A stretch of DNA of 64,000 nucleotides, from NCBI RefSeq assembly GCF_030378165.1, contig NZ_CP119766.1, positions 3,410,001 to 3,474,000 of the forward strand, written 5' to 3'. Positions within the stretch are counted from its first letter, which is position 1; every line of letters starts with the position of its first letter. Below the pieces are notes generated by a model that was not told the DNA's origin, ran no database searches, and was given only the letters and a program-made list of their open reading frames with translations. Source of the DNA: Flavobacterium panacagri. GTDB taxonomy: Bacteria > Bacteroidota > Bacteroidia > Flavobacteriales > Flavobacteriaceae. Positions 25,324 through 33,396 of the stretch are shown here, one piece after another. The translations under genes were made by a program, and so were the position numbers.

Positions 25324-28300
25324 ATGAATGGTAATTTTAAAAGAAATTTACTAATTAGCTCACTCGTTTCCTTACTTGTACTCACTATTAGTTCTGTTGC
25401 TTCTTTTATTAGTATTAAAAGTTTACTAAGCAGTAATTTTTGGGTAAACCATACCCAGGATGTAATTTATAATTTAAACGAAGGTTCGGCAATTATCACT
25501 GAAGCTCAAACCAGCATGCGAGGGTATCTGCTTACAGGCGATGAACAGTTCGTAGATCGTTTTAATGATTCTGAAGCCAAATCGAATAATTATTTTGATA
25601 AACTGGATGAACTTACATCAGATAATCCTTCTCAGAGAAAAATGCTTGATGAACTAAGATCTAAGCGATCTGGTTTCTTTAAATACCTGAACAATCAAAT
25701 CGTAAAAAAGCGTTTAAGCAAAGAAACGTTGATTTTTGATTTGAATGAAGGCCGAAATATGATGAATGAGATAAAGGCAATCATCAAAAAAGTCGAAAAT
25801 ACAGAGCAGAAACTTTTAGAAGAACGCAATGCCAATTCAGAACGTTATGGAACTTACAGTTTAATTCTGATTATTATCGCTTTCTTTATTGCGTTTATTA
25901 TTTCGATTGTGTTCCTGATTAGAATTCTCAAAGATTACAATGAAAGATCAGCATTACAACGTGAGCTTGAAAGAAAAGACAAAGAAATTGCAGAAAGATT
26001 AGAAGTTATCGGTGGAATTGCCATCCAAATTTCAAAAGGCAATTACGATGTTCAGATTGATGACCGAAAAGCCGATACACTAGGAACTTTAGGAGAATCG
26101 ATTCATGAAATGAGGGATTCTTTAAAAACCTCTTTTGAACTTTTATCTCAAAAAGAATGGCTCCAGACAGGTGTTGCATCTTTAAATGATAAAATGCTGG
26201 GCGAAAAAACGATTCAGAAACTGGCAAAAGATGTCATCGAATTTTTGTGTCAATACACCAACAGCAGTGCTGGGGTTTTATATGTTATAGATGGCGAAGA
26301 ACTTACTGTTACCGGAGGATATAGTTATATACCGAGCAAAAACAGAGAAAGAATCAAAAAAGGAGAAGGACTTATTGGACAGTCTATTGTTTCCGGAAAA
26401 ATGCTGGAATTAAAATCACTTTCTCCAGACGATATTCAGATCAATTATGCTTTGGGTGAAATTAAACCAACCCATGTTGTGGCACTTCCGTTAACAGATT
26501 TCAAAGTAGAAGGTGCTGTAGAATTAGCTAGTATTTATGGTTTCTCTGTATTGCAACTGGAGTTCTTAAACATAGTTTCCAATAATATCGGAATTGCTTT
26601 AAAAGCAACTCAAAATCGTAAACGAGTGATGGAATTGCTGGAAGAAACCAAATCACAGTCAGAAGAGCTTCAAATTCAGCATAGCGAACTGGAAGCCATC
26701 AATGCAGAATTGGAAGCGCAAACCGAAAAATTACAGGCATCTGAAGAAGAACTTCGCGTACAGCAGGAAGAATTAGAACAAACCAACGAAGAACTTTCAG
26801 AAAGAAGTGTTTTATTAGAAGAAAAAAATACTGAAATTCAGAAAAAATCAGAAGCTCTTGAATTAACAACACGTTACAAATCAGAGTTTTTGGCGAATAT
26901 GTCGCACGAATTAAGAACACCGTTAAATTCGATTTTATTATTGAGCCGTTTGTTGTCTGAAAACAACAACAAAAACATGAACAATGAAGAAATTGAGTTT
27001 GCAAAAGTAATTCAGAGTTCAGGAAACAGTTTATTGGGATTAATTGATGAAATCCTTGATTTGTCTAAGATTGAAGCCGGTAAAATGGATCTGGAATTCC
27101 TGGATGTTTCAACTAAAGAAATTACCGACAACCTGCATAATTTGTTTTATTTAGTGGCAAAAGAAAAAGGAATCAACTTTGAAATCATTGCTAAAGATGC
27201 TCCAATTGTCATTAAAACAGATAAAATGCGTTTGGAGCAAATTCTGAAAAACCTGATTTCAAACGCTATTAAATTTACAGAAAAAGGAACGGTTTCCCTT
27301 GAAATCAAAGTAGATACAGACGATGATAAAATAATCTGTTTTATTGTAAAAGATACGGGAATCGGAATTCCGGTTGAAAAACAGCCATTAATTTTTGAAG
27401 CTTTCCAACAGGCCGATGGTTCAACGAAACGTAAATATGGCGGAACTGGTTTGGGATTGTCAATTAGTCGTGAACTAGCTAAACTATTAAGAGGAGAAAT
27501 CATCCTGCATAGCAAAGTAAACGAAGGAAGTACTTTTACTTTATGTCTTCCTGTTTTAGGATTTGCTATCAATAAAGTTTCAGTCAATAAAATTCCGCAT
27601 GCCGAAGAAATTGAAGTTGAAATTGAAAACGAAGATGCAAGACCAAAATACATCAGTGAAGTAATTCCTGCAGAAATTGAAGACGACCGTGATTCTATTG
27701 TAGAAGGCGATAAAGTGATTCTGATTGTAGAAGACGATATCAATTTCGCAAAATCATTACTGGCTTTTACGCAGAAAAAGGGATACAAAGGAGTAGTAGC
27801 TGTAAGAGGAGATTATGCCCTGAATTTTGCCCTGATTTACAGACCAATCGGAATTTTACTGGATATCGAACTTCCGGTTAAAAGTGGCTGGCAGGTTTTA
27901 GAAGAATTAAAAAATCATACACATACCAAGCATATTTCGGTGCACATTATGTCTTCGCATAAACTGAAACAGGAAAGTTTGTTAAAAGGAGCTGTAGATT
28001 TCTTAGACAAACCAGTTGCGTTCGATAAAATTCCGGATGTTTTTAAACGTATCGAACACATTATCAATAAAGAATCTCAAAAGGTTTTAATTATTGAAGA
28101 TAATCCACAGCATGCCAAAGCACTGGCTTATTTTCTGGAAACGTATAATATCAATTCAGAAATAAAAAGCGATGTTTCAGAAGGATTATCTGTTCTGACA
28201 GATAAGGATGTAGACTGTGTAATTCTTGACATGGGAATTCCGGACAAACAAGCTTACGAAATTCTGGATGGCGTAAAGAAAAGTCCGGGATTAGAAAATC

Positions 28301-28890
28301 TTCCGGTAATCGTATTTACAGGAAAAAGTTTGTCTATTAAAGAAGAATTGAAGATTAAAAAATATGCCGATTCTATTATTGTAAAAACCGCACATTCATA
28401 CCAAAGAATGCTCGATGAGGTTTCGCTTTTCCTTCATTTGGTAGAAAACAAAAAAGAAGGAAACGGTAAAAAAGAGAGTACTAAAAAACTGAATTCTTTA
28501 AATAATATTTTATTTGAGAAAAAAGTATTGATTGTGGATGATGACGTTCGTAATATTTATTCGCTTTCTAAAGCTTTAGAAGCGTTTAAAATGAATGTTA
28601 TTACTGCATTTGACGGTAAAGAGGCGATTAAAATTCTGGAAGAAAACCCAGATACAGATGTTGTATTATTAGATATGATGATGCCAAACATGGACGGTTA
28701 CGAAACTGCTGAAAAGATAAGAGCTAATCCTAAATTCCTTAACTTAGCAGTAATTGCCGTAACAGCCAAAGCAATGACAGGAGACAGGGAAAAATGTATT
28801 AAAGCGGGAGCTTCAGATTACATTACGAAACCGGTAGATGTCGATCAGTTGTTATCATTGCTTCGAGTTTGGTTATACGATAAAATCTAA
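25324..28890 (+). CDS. CHASE3-HAMP-GAF hybrid histidine kinase with three receivers
   Basis: A 1188-aa inner-membrane kinase. TM1 (about 9-30) and TM2 (about 178-200) flank a CHASE3-type periplasmic helical bundle. A HAMP-like segment follows, then a GAF domain (about 275-425), a long coiled coil (425-520, Glu/Gln-rich), HisKA with NMSHELRTPLNSILLLSRL, HATPase_c (NLISNAIKFTE, DTGIGIP, GGTGLGLSI) and three receivers. These show ILIVEDD with LLDIELP, VLIIEDN with ILDMGIP, and VLIVDDD with LLDMMMP. The architecture matches Bacteroidota global-stress kinases that work with CheR/CheB. The first receivers deviate slightly in the pocket; all keep the phospho-Asp. Confidence 0.94.
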   Translation: MNGNFKRNLLISSLVSLLVLTISSVASFISIKSLLSSNFWVNHTQDVIYNLNEGSAIITEAQTSMRGYLLTGDEQFVDRFNDSEAKSNNYFDKLDELTSDNPSQRKMLDELRSKRSGFFKYLNNQIVKKRLSKETLIFDLNEGRNMMNEIKAIIKKVENTEQKLLEERNANSERYGTYSLILIIIAFFIAFIISIVFLIRILKDYNERSALQRELERKDKEIAERLEVIGGIAIQISKGNYDVQIDDRKADTLGTLGESIHEMRDSLKTSFELLSQKEWLQTGVASLNDKMLGEKTIQKLAKDVIEFLCQYTNSSAGVLYVIDGEELTVTGGYSYIPSKNRERIKKGEGLIGQSIVSGKMLELKSLSPDDIQINYALGEIKPTHVVALPLTDFKVEGAVELASIYGFSVLQLEFLNIVSNNIGIALKATQNRKRVMELLEETKSQSEELQIQHSELEAINAELEAQTEKLQASEEELRVQQEELEQTNEELSERSVLLEEKNTEIQKKSEALELTTRYKSEFLANMSHELRTPLNSILLLSRLLSENNNKNMNNEEIEFAKVIQSSGNSLLGLIDEILDLSKIEAGKMDLEFLDVSTKEITDNLHNLFYLVAKEKGINFEIIAKDAPIVIKTDKMRLEQILKNLISNAIKFTEKGTVSLEIKVDTDDDKIICFIVKDTGIGIPVEKQPLIFEAFQQADGSTKRKYGGTGLGLSISRELAKLLRGEIILHSKVNEGSTFTLCLPVLGFAINKVSVNKIPHAEEIEVEIENEDARPKYISEVIPAEIEDDRDSIVEGDKVILIVEDDINFAKSLLAFTQKKGYKGVVAVRGDYALNFALIYRPIGILLDIELPVKSGWQVLEELKNHTHTKHISVHIMSSHKLKQESLLKGAVDFLDKPVAFDKIPDVFKRIEHIINKESQKVLIIEDNPQHAKALAYFLETYNINSEIKSDVSEGLSVLTDKDVDCVILDMGIPDKQAYEILDGVKKSPGLENLPVIVFTGKSLSIKEELKIKKYADSIIVKTAHSYQRMLDEVSLFLHLVENKKEGNGKKESTKKLNSLNNILFEKKVLIVDDDVRNIYSLSKALEAFKMNVITAFDGKEAIKILEENPDTDVVLLDMMMPNMDGYETAEKIRANPKFLNLAVIAVTAKAMTGDREKCIKAGASDYITKPVDVDQLLSLLRVWLYDKI

Positions 28891-28908
28891 TCTTTAAAAA
28901 TACTGTAA

Positions 28909-29274
28909 ATGGAAAAGAAAAAGGTATTGATTGTGGATGATGATTCCAGAAATATCTTTGCATTAGTAAACACTTTAAAGGCTAGATCTTTTGAGTGTTT
29001 ATCTTGTTTAAGTGCAGAAGAGGCTTTAAAAATATTAAAAAATGACAGTTCGATTGATGCTGTTTTAATGGATATGATGATGCCGGAAATGGACGGTTAT
29101 GAAGCCATTCCGCTTATAAAGGCGATTCCGTCACAAGAGAATACATTTGTCGTTGCCGTAACGGCGCAGGCAATGACAGGAGATAGAGAAAAATGTTTAG
29201 AGGCTGGAGCAGATGCATACATCTCAAAACCCGTAGATGTTGATAAATTACTTCAAATCCTGGGAGAAATTTAA
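28909..29274 (+). CDS. Single-domain response regulator
   Basis: A 121-aa receiver, 18 bp after the hybrid kinase. KVLIVDDDSRN forms the acidic pocket, VLMDMMMPEMDGYEA carries the phospho-Asp (about 53), VVAVTAQAMTGDRE the Thr and AYISKPVDVDKL the Lys. It is close in sequence to the third receiver of the upstream kinase, so it probably arose by duplication and may be its soluble phosphate acceptor. There is no output domain; it may act on CheR, CheB or a distant partner. Confidence 0.93.
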   Translation: MEKKKVLIVDDDSRNIFALVNTLKARSFECLSCLSAEEALKILKNDSSIDAVLMDMMMPEMDGYEAIPLIKAIPSQENTFVVAVTAQAMTGDREKCLEAGADAYISKPVDVDKLLQILGEI

Positions 29275-29281
29275 ATGAATT

Positions 29282-30091
29282 ATGATTGAAGATATTGAAC
29301 TAGAAACGCTTATAAATGAAGTTTACGAATATTATGGTTTTGATTTTGGAAGCTATTCCAGAGCTTCACTTAAAAGGCGCGTAAATAGGGTTTTCTATTT
29401 AGATGGTTTTAAGCATTTTCATGAGTTTTTATCAAAAGTCAGAACAGACGAGGAGTATTGCAAAAGAATGATTGATGAGATTACGGTAAACGTGACAGAA
29501 ATGTTCCGTGATCCGTCTTTTTATCTCACGCTTCGAAAAGAAATTCTGCCCTTGTTGGGAACCAAACCTTTTATCAGAATCTGGCATGCCGGATGTTCTA
29601 CAGGCGAAGAAGTCTATTCGATGGCCATCATGCTTAAAGAATTAGGATTGCTGCATAAATCGATATTGTATGCAACAGATATCAATGCCACTGTTTTAGA
29701 AACGGCAAAAAGTGGTATTTTTCCATTAAGAATGATAAAGGATTACGCCGATAATTACCGTGATTCCGGCGGGCAGGAAGATTTCTCCGATTATTACATT
29801 GCCAATTATGGTTTTGCCAAATTCAACGAAAGCCTTTCTGAAAAAATGGTTTTCTCACAGCATAATCTGGTTTCAGATACTTCTTTTAATGAGTTTGATC
29901 TTATTATGTGTCGCAATGTCCTAATTTATTTTGATAATAATCTACAGAAAAGAGTTATAAATCTTTTTGATGATAGTCTGGCCATGCTTGGTTTTATAGC
30001 ACTTGGAACAAAAGAAACAATAAAGTATTCTATCTCTCCAACCAAATACAAACAGTTTGATAAAGAGAAAATATGGAGGAAAATAAAATAA
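29282..30091 (+). CDS. cheR: CheR-type protein methyltransferase
   Basis: A 269-aa SAM-dependent methyltransferase. The CheR_N helical domain (about 1-80) is followed by the catalytic domain with WHAGCSTGEEVYSMAIML (SAM loop), the acidic motif in ILYATDINATVLETA and MCRNVLIYFD. In chemotaxis the enzyme methylates glutamates of receptors. No MCP gene is visible in the window, so here the target may be the hybrid kinase coiled coil or another protein. It lies 7 bp after the receiver gene and overlaps CheB by 19 bp, so it is in the same operon. Confidence 0.93.
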   Translation: MIEDIELETLINEVYEYYGFDFGSYSRASLKRRVNRVFYLDGFKHFHEFLSKVRTDEEYCKRMIDEITVNVTEMFRDPSFYLTLRKEILPLLGTKPFIRIWHAGCSTGEEVYSMAIMLKELGLLHKSILYATDINATVLETAKSGIFPLRMIKDYADNYRDSGGQEDFSDYYIANYGFAKFNESLSEKMVFSQHNLVSDTSFNEFDLIMCRNVLIYFDNNLQKRVINLFDDSLAMLGFIALGTKETIKYSISPTKYKQFDKEKIWRKIK

Positions 30092-30666
30092 TAAAACATT
30101 GTAAAGTAGTTATCATTGGAGGTTCTGCAGGAAGTTTACAGGCATTATTAAATATTTTGCCTTTTATAGAAAGCCCTATTTCTTTTGCCATTGTAATTGT
30201 GGTGCACAGAAAAAACTCAGACGAACAAACCTTAGAAGACTTAATTGCTTTAAAATCTAAAGTTGATGTAAAAGAAGTTGAAGATAAAGTAAAGTTGAAG
30301 ACCGGATTCATCTATATTGCACCTTCCAACTATCATTTGCTGTTTGAAAAAGACGAAACCCTTTCGTTGGACACTTCAGAGAAAATAAATTACAGCAGAC
30401 CAAGCATAGACGTTTCTTTCGAATCGGCTGCGGAGATATATGGCTCAGAATTAATTGGGATTTTATTATCCGGATCTAACTCTGATGGAACCGTTGGAAT
30501 AAAAGCTATTAAGCAAGCAGGAGGAACAACCGTAGTACAAAATCCGCTTTCAGCAGAAATGTCTTTTATGCCGAATAATGCAATTTTGCATGCCTCACCA
30601 GATTTTATTTTGAAGACAGAAGAAATCCTTGAATTTTTAAAAGGAATAAATCAGGAAACTGCTTAG
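30073..30666 (+). CDS. cheB: CheB-type methylesterase domain, no receiver
   Basis: A 197-aa stand-alone CheB catalytic domain. The Ser-His-Asp triad is visible: Ser in IIGGSAGSLQALL, His in IVVHRKNSDE, Asp in LLSGSNSDGTVGIKAI. QNPLSAEMSFMPNNAI is the usual substrate-cleft text. It lacks the N-terminal receiver of classical CheB, so its activity must be controlled in trans, perhaps by the single receiver encoded two genes upstream. The start at 30073 lies inside the end of cheR. It would remove methyl groups from the CheR target. Confidence 0.92.
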   Translation: MEENKIIKHCKVVIIGGSAGSLQALLNILPFIESPISFAIVIVVHRKNSDEQTLEDLIALKSKVDVKEVEDKVKLKTGFIYIAPSNYHLLFEKDETLSLDTSEKINYSRPSIDVSFESAAEIYGSELIGILLSGSNSDGTVGIKAIKQAGGTTVVQNPLSAEMSFMPNNAILHASPDFILKTEEILEFLKGINQETA

Positions 30667-30681
30667 AGAATTTTATTTTTT

Positions 30682-30816
30682 AAACACATAGAAACATAGA
30701 TTTTCTTTGTCTAAAAGGCGTTTCACTTGCATTAATATACATAGAGCTATGTGTTAGAAACTAGTTTCTTTCTTGTTCTCTTTTGTAAAAACAAAAATCT
30801 ATGTTTCTATGTGTTT
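30682..30816. repeat. Inverted repeat with 23-bp perfect arms (NNNCATAG octamers)
   Basis: Arms 30682-30704 (AAACACATAGAAACATAG...) and 30794-30816 pair perfectly over 23 bp. Within each arm, ACACATAG and AAACATAG form two octamers. Near the centre, CATAG-AG-CTATG (30740-30751) repeats the same word. It lies between the convergent cheB and outer-membrane protein genes, and may work as a bidirectional terminator. Confidence 0.9.
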
Positions 30817-30850
30817 ACAAATAGATCGAAAGTATATAGCACAAACTATT

Positions 30851-31609
30851 TTATTTTTCATCTTCAGGCAGAATAACTTTATTTATTTCAGCTTCTTTTT
30901 CAGCTCTTTTTTGTGCTGCTTTTCCTTTTCCAATAGGAATTCCGGCAGTTAAGTACAAAGATCTATTATAGACATTTGGGCCATCTCCTTTCATAACAGG
31001 AACTAATCCGTAGTAATATTGAATAGTAATATTTAAACCGTTGCCAACGTTCATATGATAACCTGTTCCAAGAGCAATTCCGGCATCAATCACACGAATT
31101 TCGTCCCTTATTTTTTTCTTGTACGTAACATCATTTTTATTGATTTCATTTGTAAACTCATCAAAAGCAGAAGCCAAAAGTCCTAATTGCGGGCCTGTTT
31201 TAAGATAAATTCTATTTTTGAATTGATATTTTATTAAAATCGGAACATTAAAATATCGAATTTCTCTGTTCACAGTACCACCTTCAAAAGTAGTATCAAG
31301 ATTTTCATCTTCTAAAGAATAAACAGGAATATGTCTTGCACCCATTGGAGATTTAACAATAACTCCGGTATTAATCATCCAAGCGGGATTTTTTTTGGAT
31401 CGGATATCAAAGTAAAAACCGAGATTAAACCCCGGATTCATTCCAGAACTTTCCAGATTCGAAATATCCGAAAGATTAAGTCCGCCTTCCAGACCAAATT
31501 CTAAAAAAGGCGAATTGAGTTTGTCTCCAAAAATCAGGGATATTAAAACCTGAGATTTCGCCTCACTCATACAAAAGAAGGCGAGAAGTATGAATAAACC
31601 TTTTTTCAT
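30851..31609 (-). CDS. Outer-membrane beta-barrel protein (PorT-like)
   Basis: A 252-aa exported protein starting at MKKGLFILLAFFCMSEAKSQ; an ATG 21 bp further upstream runs into the preceding gene and gives a worse signal peptide. The body alternates short beta strands and turns (EFGLEGGLNLSDISNLESS, FNLGFYFDIRSKKN, FNVPILIKYQF, YLKTGPQLGLLAS), the pattern of PorT/OmpW-like eight-stranded barrels annotated as outer membrane beta-barrel proteins. The C-terminus carries a Lys/Ala/Glu tail. It is encoded 10 bp after a second outer-membrane protein, so the two are co-transcribed. Role unknown. Confidence 0.82.
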   Translation of the reverse strand: MKKGLFILLAFFCMSEAKSQVLISLIFGDKLNSPFLEFGLEGGLNLSDISNLESSGMNPGFNLGFYFDIRSKKNPAWMINTGVIVKSPMGARHIPVYSLEDENLDTTFEGGTVNREIRYFNVPILIKYQFKNRIYLKTGPQLGLLASAFDEFTNEINKNDVTYKKKIRDEIRVIDAGIALGTGYHMNVGNGLNITIQYYYGLVPVMKGDGPNVYNRSLYLTAGIPIGKGKAAQKRAEKEAEINKVILPEDEK

Positions 31610-31619
31610 AAAAATGGGT

Positions 31620-32741
31620 TTAAAGTCCAAAGCGATATTGGAGACCTCCTAAAAACTGTGTACGACTGCCCAAGAAACCAGCTTCAAATCGAAACATGAT
31701 ATGTTTATTGTATTGATACTGTGTTCCCATGATAAAGTTCCACATATCTTTCGGAGCTTTTTGTAAAGAATATTGCACCGTCGAATTATCAGCTGTACTT
31801 AATGCCCCATCTAAATGCGTTAAAAAAGTTCCGGCTCGGTCTAACGCACGATTTGCCGTTTCATGTTTTGCTTTATTTATTGGATTTGCTTGTTGTGCAG
31901 GAGTTAAACCATTCCACCAATTGTCAACATTAGTTTGGTTTTCGTTCACTTTTGCCAAACCGTCGTCTACTTTTTGCTGGGCATTGCTGAGGTCAAAAAT
32001 GTCTGATAAAGGAATGTTTCCGTTGGTATCTCCAGAAATATGAACCCTAAAACCGCCAACCCAAACCGCAATGTTTTGATCTTTTTTATGAAATTTAAAG
32101 GTTTTACCTAATCTTGGCCCAAAAACATAGGAAAAAGCAGGTTTATCCAACGAACTAATATCCGTCCATGCCATATTCATGTCGAGTGCCAGCCAGCCGC
32201 CGCCAATTCCAATTGTCGGTGTCATACCCAAACCAAAAGTAGTGGCATTAAAATTAGCTTTTGTACTGAAAGAAGCGACCTGAGACCAATTATTGTCAGC
32301 GTCAGGAACCCAGATTCCAGCGTTAATTTTGGTTGCGGTGTTGGCTTTGCCAAAGATTCCATAAATATTTAAAAAAGGCAGTAACCATATATCAGGTCGA
32401 ATAGTAAGAGCGCCCGCTTCGACAGAAGATTTATCAAAACGAACGATCTCGTCCAGATTAAACATTGGACTGTTATTAAAACCGACTTCCAAATTACTGA
32501 TATTGATTTGAGAATCCTGCCAAAAATAATTGATGGATAATCCGGCAGAGTAAGGAAGTTTGTAGCCCTTTTGAGCCACTTTTTCTCCCCAGATAGGCAG
32601 TGCGTATGGATATTCTTCTATTTTTAAACTGTCTTTTAATTGCTGATTTTTTTCTCCTACGATTTTGTCGGTGTAGACCTGACCAAAAAAAGGAACACTA
32701 AATAATAAGAAAAAGGCTGATATTAGTTTATTACATTTCAT
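31620..32741 (-). CDS. Outer-membrane protein of unknown function
   Basis: A 373-aa exported protein: signal peptide KLISAFFLLFSVPFFGQ. Strand-like segments (LSINYFWQDSQINISNLEVGF, GALTIRPDIWLLPFLNIYGIFG, FGLGMTPTIGIGGGWLALDMN) indicate a barrel. An inserted helical region (about 255-325, QQKVDDGLAKVNENQTNVDNW...) lies between strands. The end YQYNKHIMFRFEAGFLGSRTQFLGGLQYRFGL closes with an aromatic residue two before the end, close to the usual barrel signature. I do not recognise the substrate. It is first in a two-gene operon. Confidence 0.8.
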   Translation of the reverse strand: MKCNKLISAFFLLFSVPFFGQVYTDKIVGEKNQQLKDSLKIEEYPYALPIWGEKVAQKGYKLPYSAGLSINYFWQDSQINISNLEVGFNNSPMFNLDEIVRFDKSSVEAGALTIRPDIWLLPFLNIYGIFGKANTATKINAGIWVPDADNNWSQVASFSTKANFNATTFGLGMTPTIGIGGGWLALDMNMAWTDISSLDKPAFSYVFGPRLGKTFKFHKKDQNIAVWVGGFRVHISGDTNGNIPLSDIFDLSNAQQKVDDGLAKVNENQTNVDNWWNGLTPAQQANPINKAKHETANRALDRAGTFLTHLDGALSTADNSTVQYSLQKAPKDMWNFIMGTQYQYNKHIMFRFEAGFLGSRTQFLGGLQYRFGL

Positions 32742-32975
32742 TGACTAGAGTGTTTAATTGTTAAATAAAACTGCTTGAAATAATGATGTACTAATGTATT
32801 CTGAAGGAATTTCGGCTTGTCTTTTACTTTTTTGGAGTGTAGAATATGTGGTAATTAGTGTTAAAGTTAACTAAAAATTCTTTTGTTGCGTCTAAAATTT
32901 TAAGAAATGTAGTTAACAATCAGTTGATTATGTTTTTTTTGAAAAGGGAAACAATAAATTATTATTTTTACACTC

Positions 32976-33299
32976 ATGAAATGGATAGCAATTGTAATGT
33001 CAATTTATTTGATGGCACTTTCAAATATGCCTTGCGCAGATATGGAAGTGAACAGTGCTATGCATAAAACAGCACAGTTTGCCTCAGAAGACAATCATTC
33101 GCATGATAAAGACAATGATTTGTGTTCGCCATTTTGTGCTTGCAATTGTTGTGGTGCTCAGGTTTTAAGTTATCAGACTCCTGTAAACTTTGAGTTTCCT
33201 GCGCCTTACAATCTTATTTCAATTCCTTTACCAACTTACCAATCTGTTTTTATTTCCGATTTCTACGGAAGTATTTGGCAGCCCCCTCAAATAGCATAA
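32976..33299 (+). CDS. Small His/Cys-rich exported protein (DUF6660-like), head of metal-efflux operon
   Basis: A 107-aa protein with an N-terminal hydrophobic segment (WIAIVMSIYLMALSNMPC). The centre is a potential metal-binding stretch: DNHSHDKDNDLCSPFCACNCCGAQ, with two His and five Cys. The C-terminal 45 residues are Pro/Tyr-rich. Proteins like this (DUF6660) precede CzcA/CusA pumps in Flavobacteria, which is the case here with the pump about 100 bp downstream. It could be a metal chaperone or sensor in the periplasm; that is inferred from composition and context. The start at 32976 leaves a short leader behind a long AT-rich region. Confidence 0.8.
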   Translation: MKWIAIVMSIYLMALSNMPCADMEVNSAMHKTAQFASEDNHSHDKDNDLCSPFCACNCCGAQVLSYQTPVNFEFPAPYNLISIPLPTYQSVFISDFYGSIWQPPQIA

Positions 33300-33396
33300 T
33301 GATTGCCTGATTCGTTTCGGGCTAGAGAGCTGTGGACTTTCCACAAATTTATAAGACAAATTCTTGTCTCATTTCTCATGTCATTATATATTTCAA

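Noticed and set aside
27147..27788. Long minus-strand frames within the kinase, czcA and other large genes
   Set aside because: They are shadows in the antisense frame of well-supported coding regions.
32858..33067. 69-aa frame ahead of the metal operon
   Set aside because: It overlaps the His/Cys-rich gene in another frame, is AT-rich without a recognisable pattern, and a clear exported protein occupies the region.
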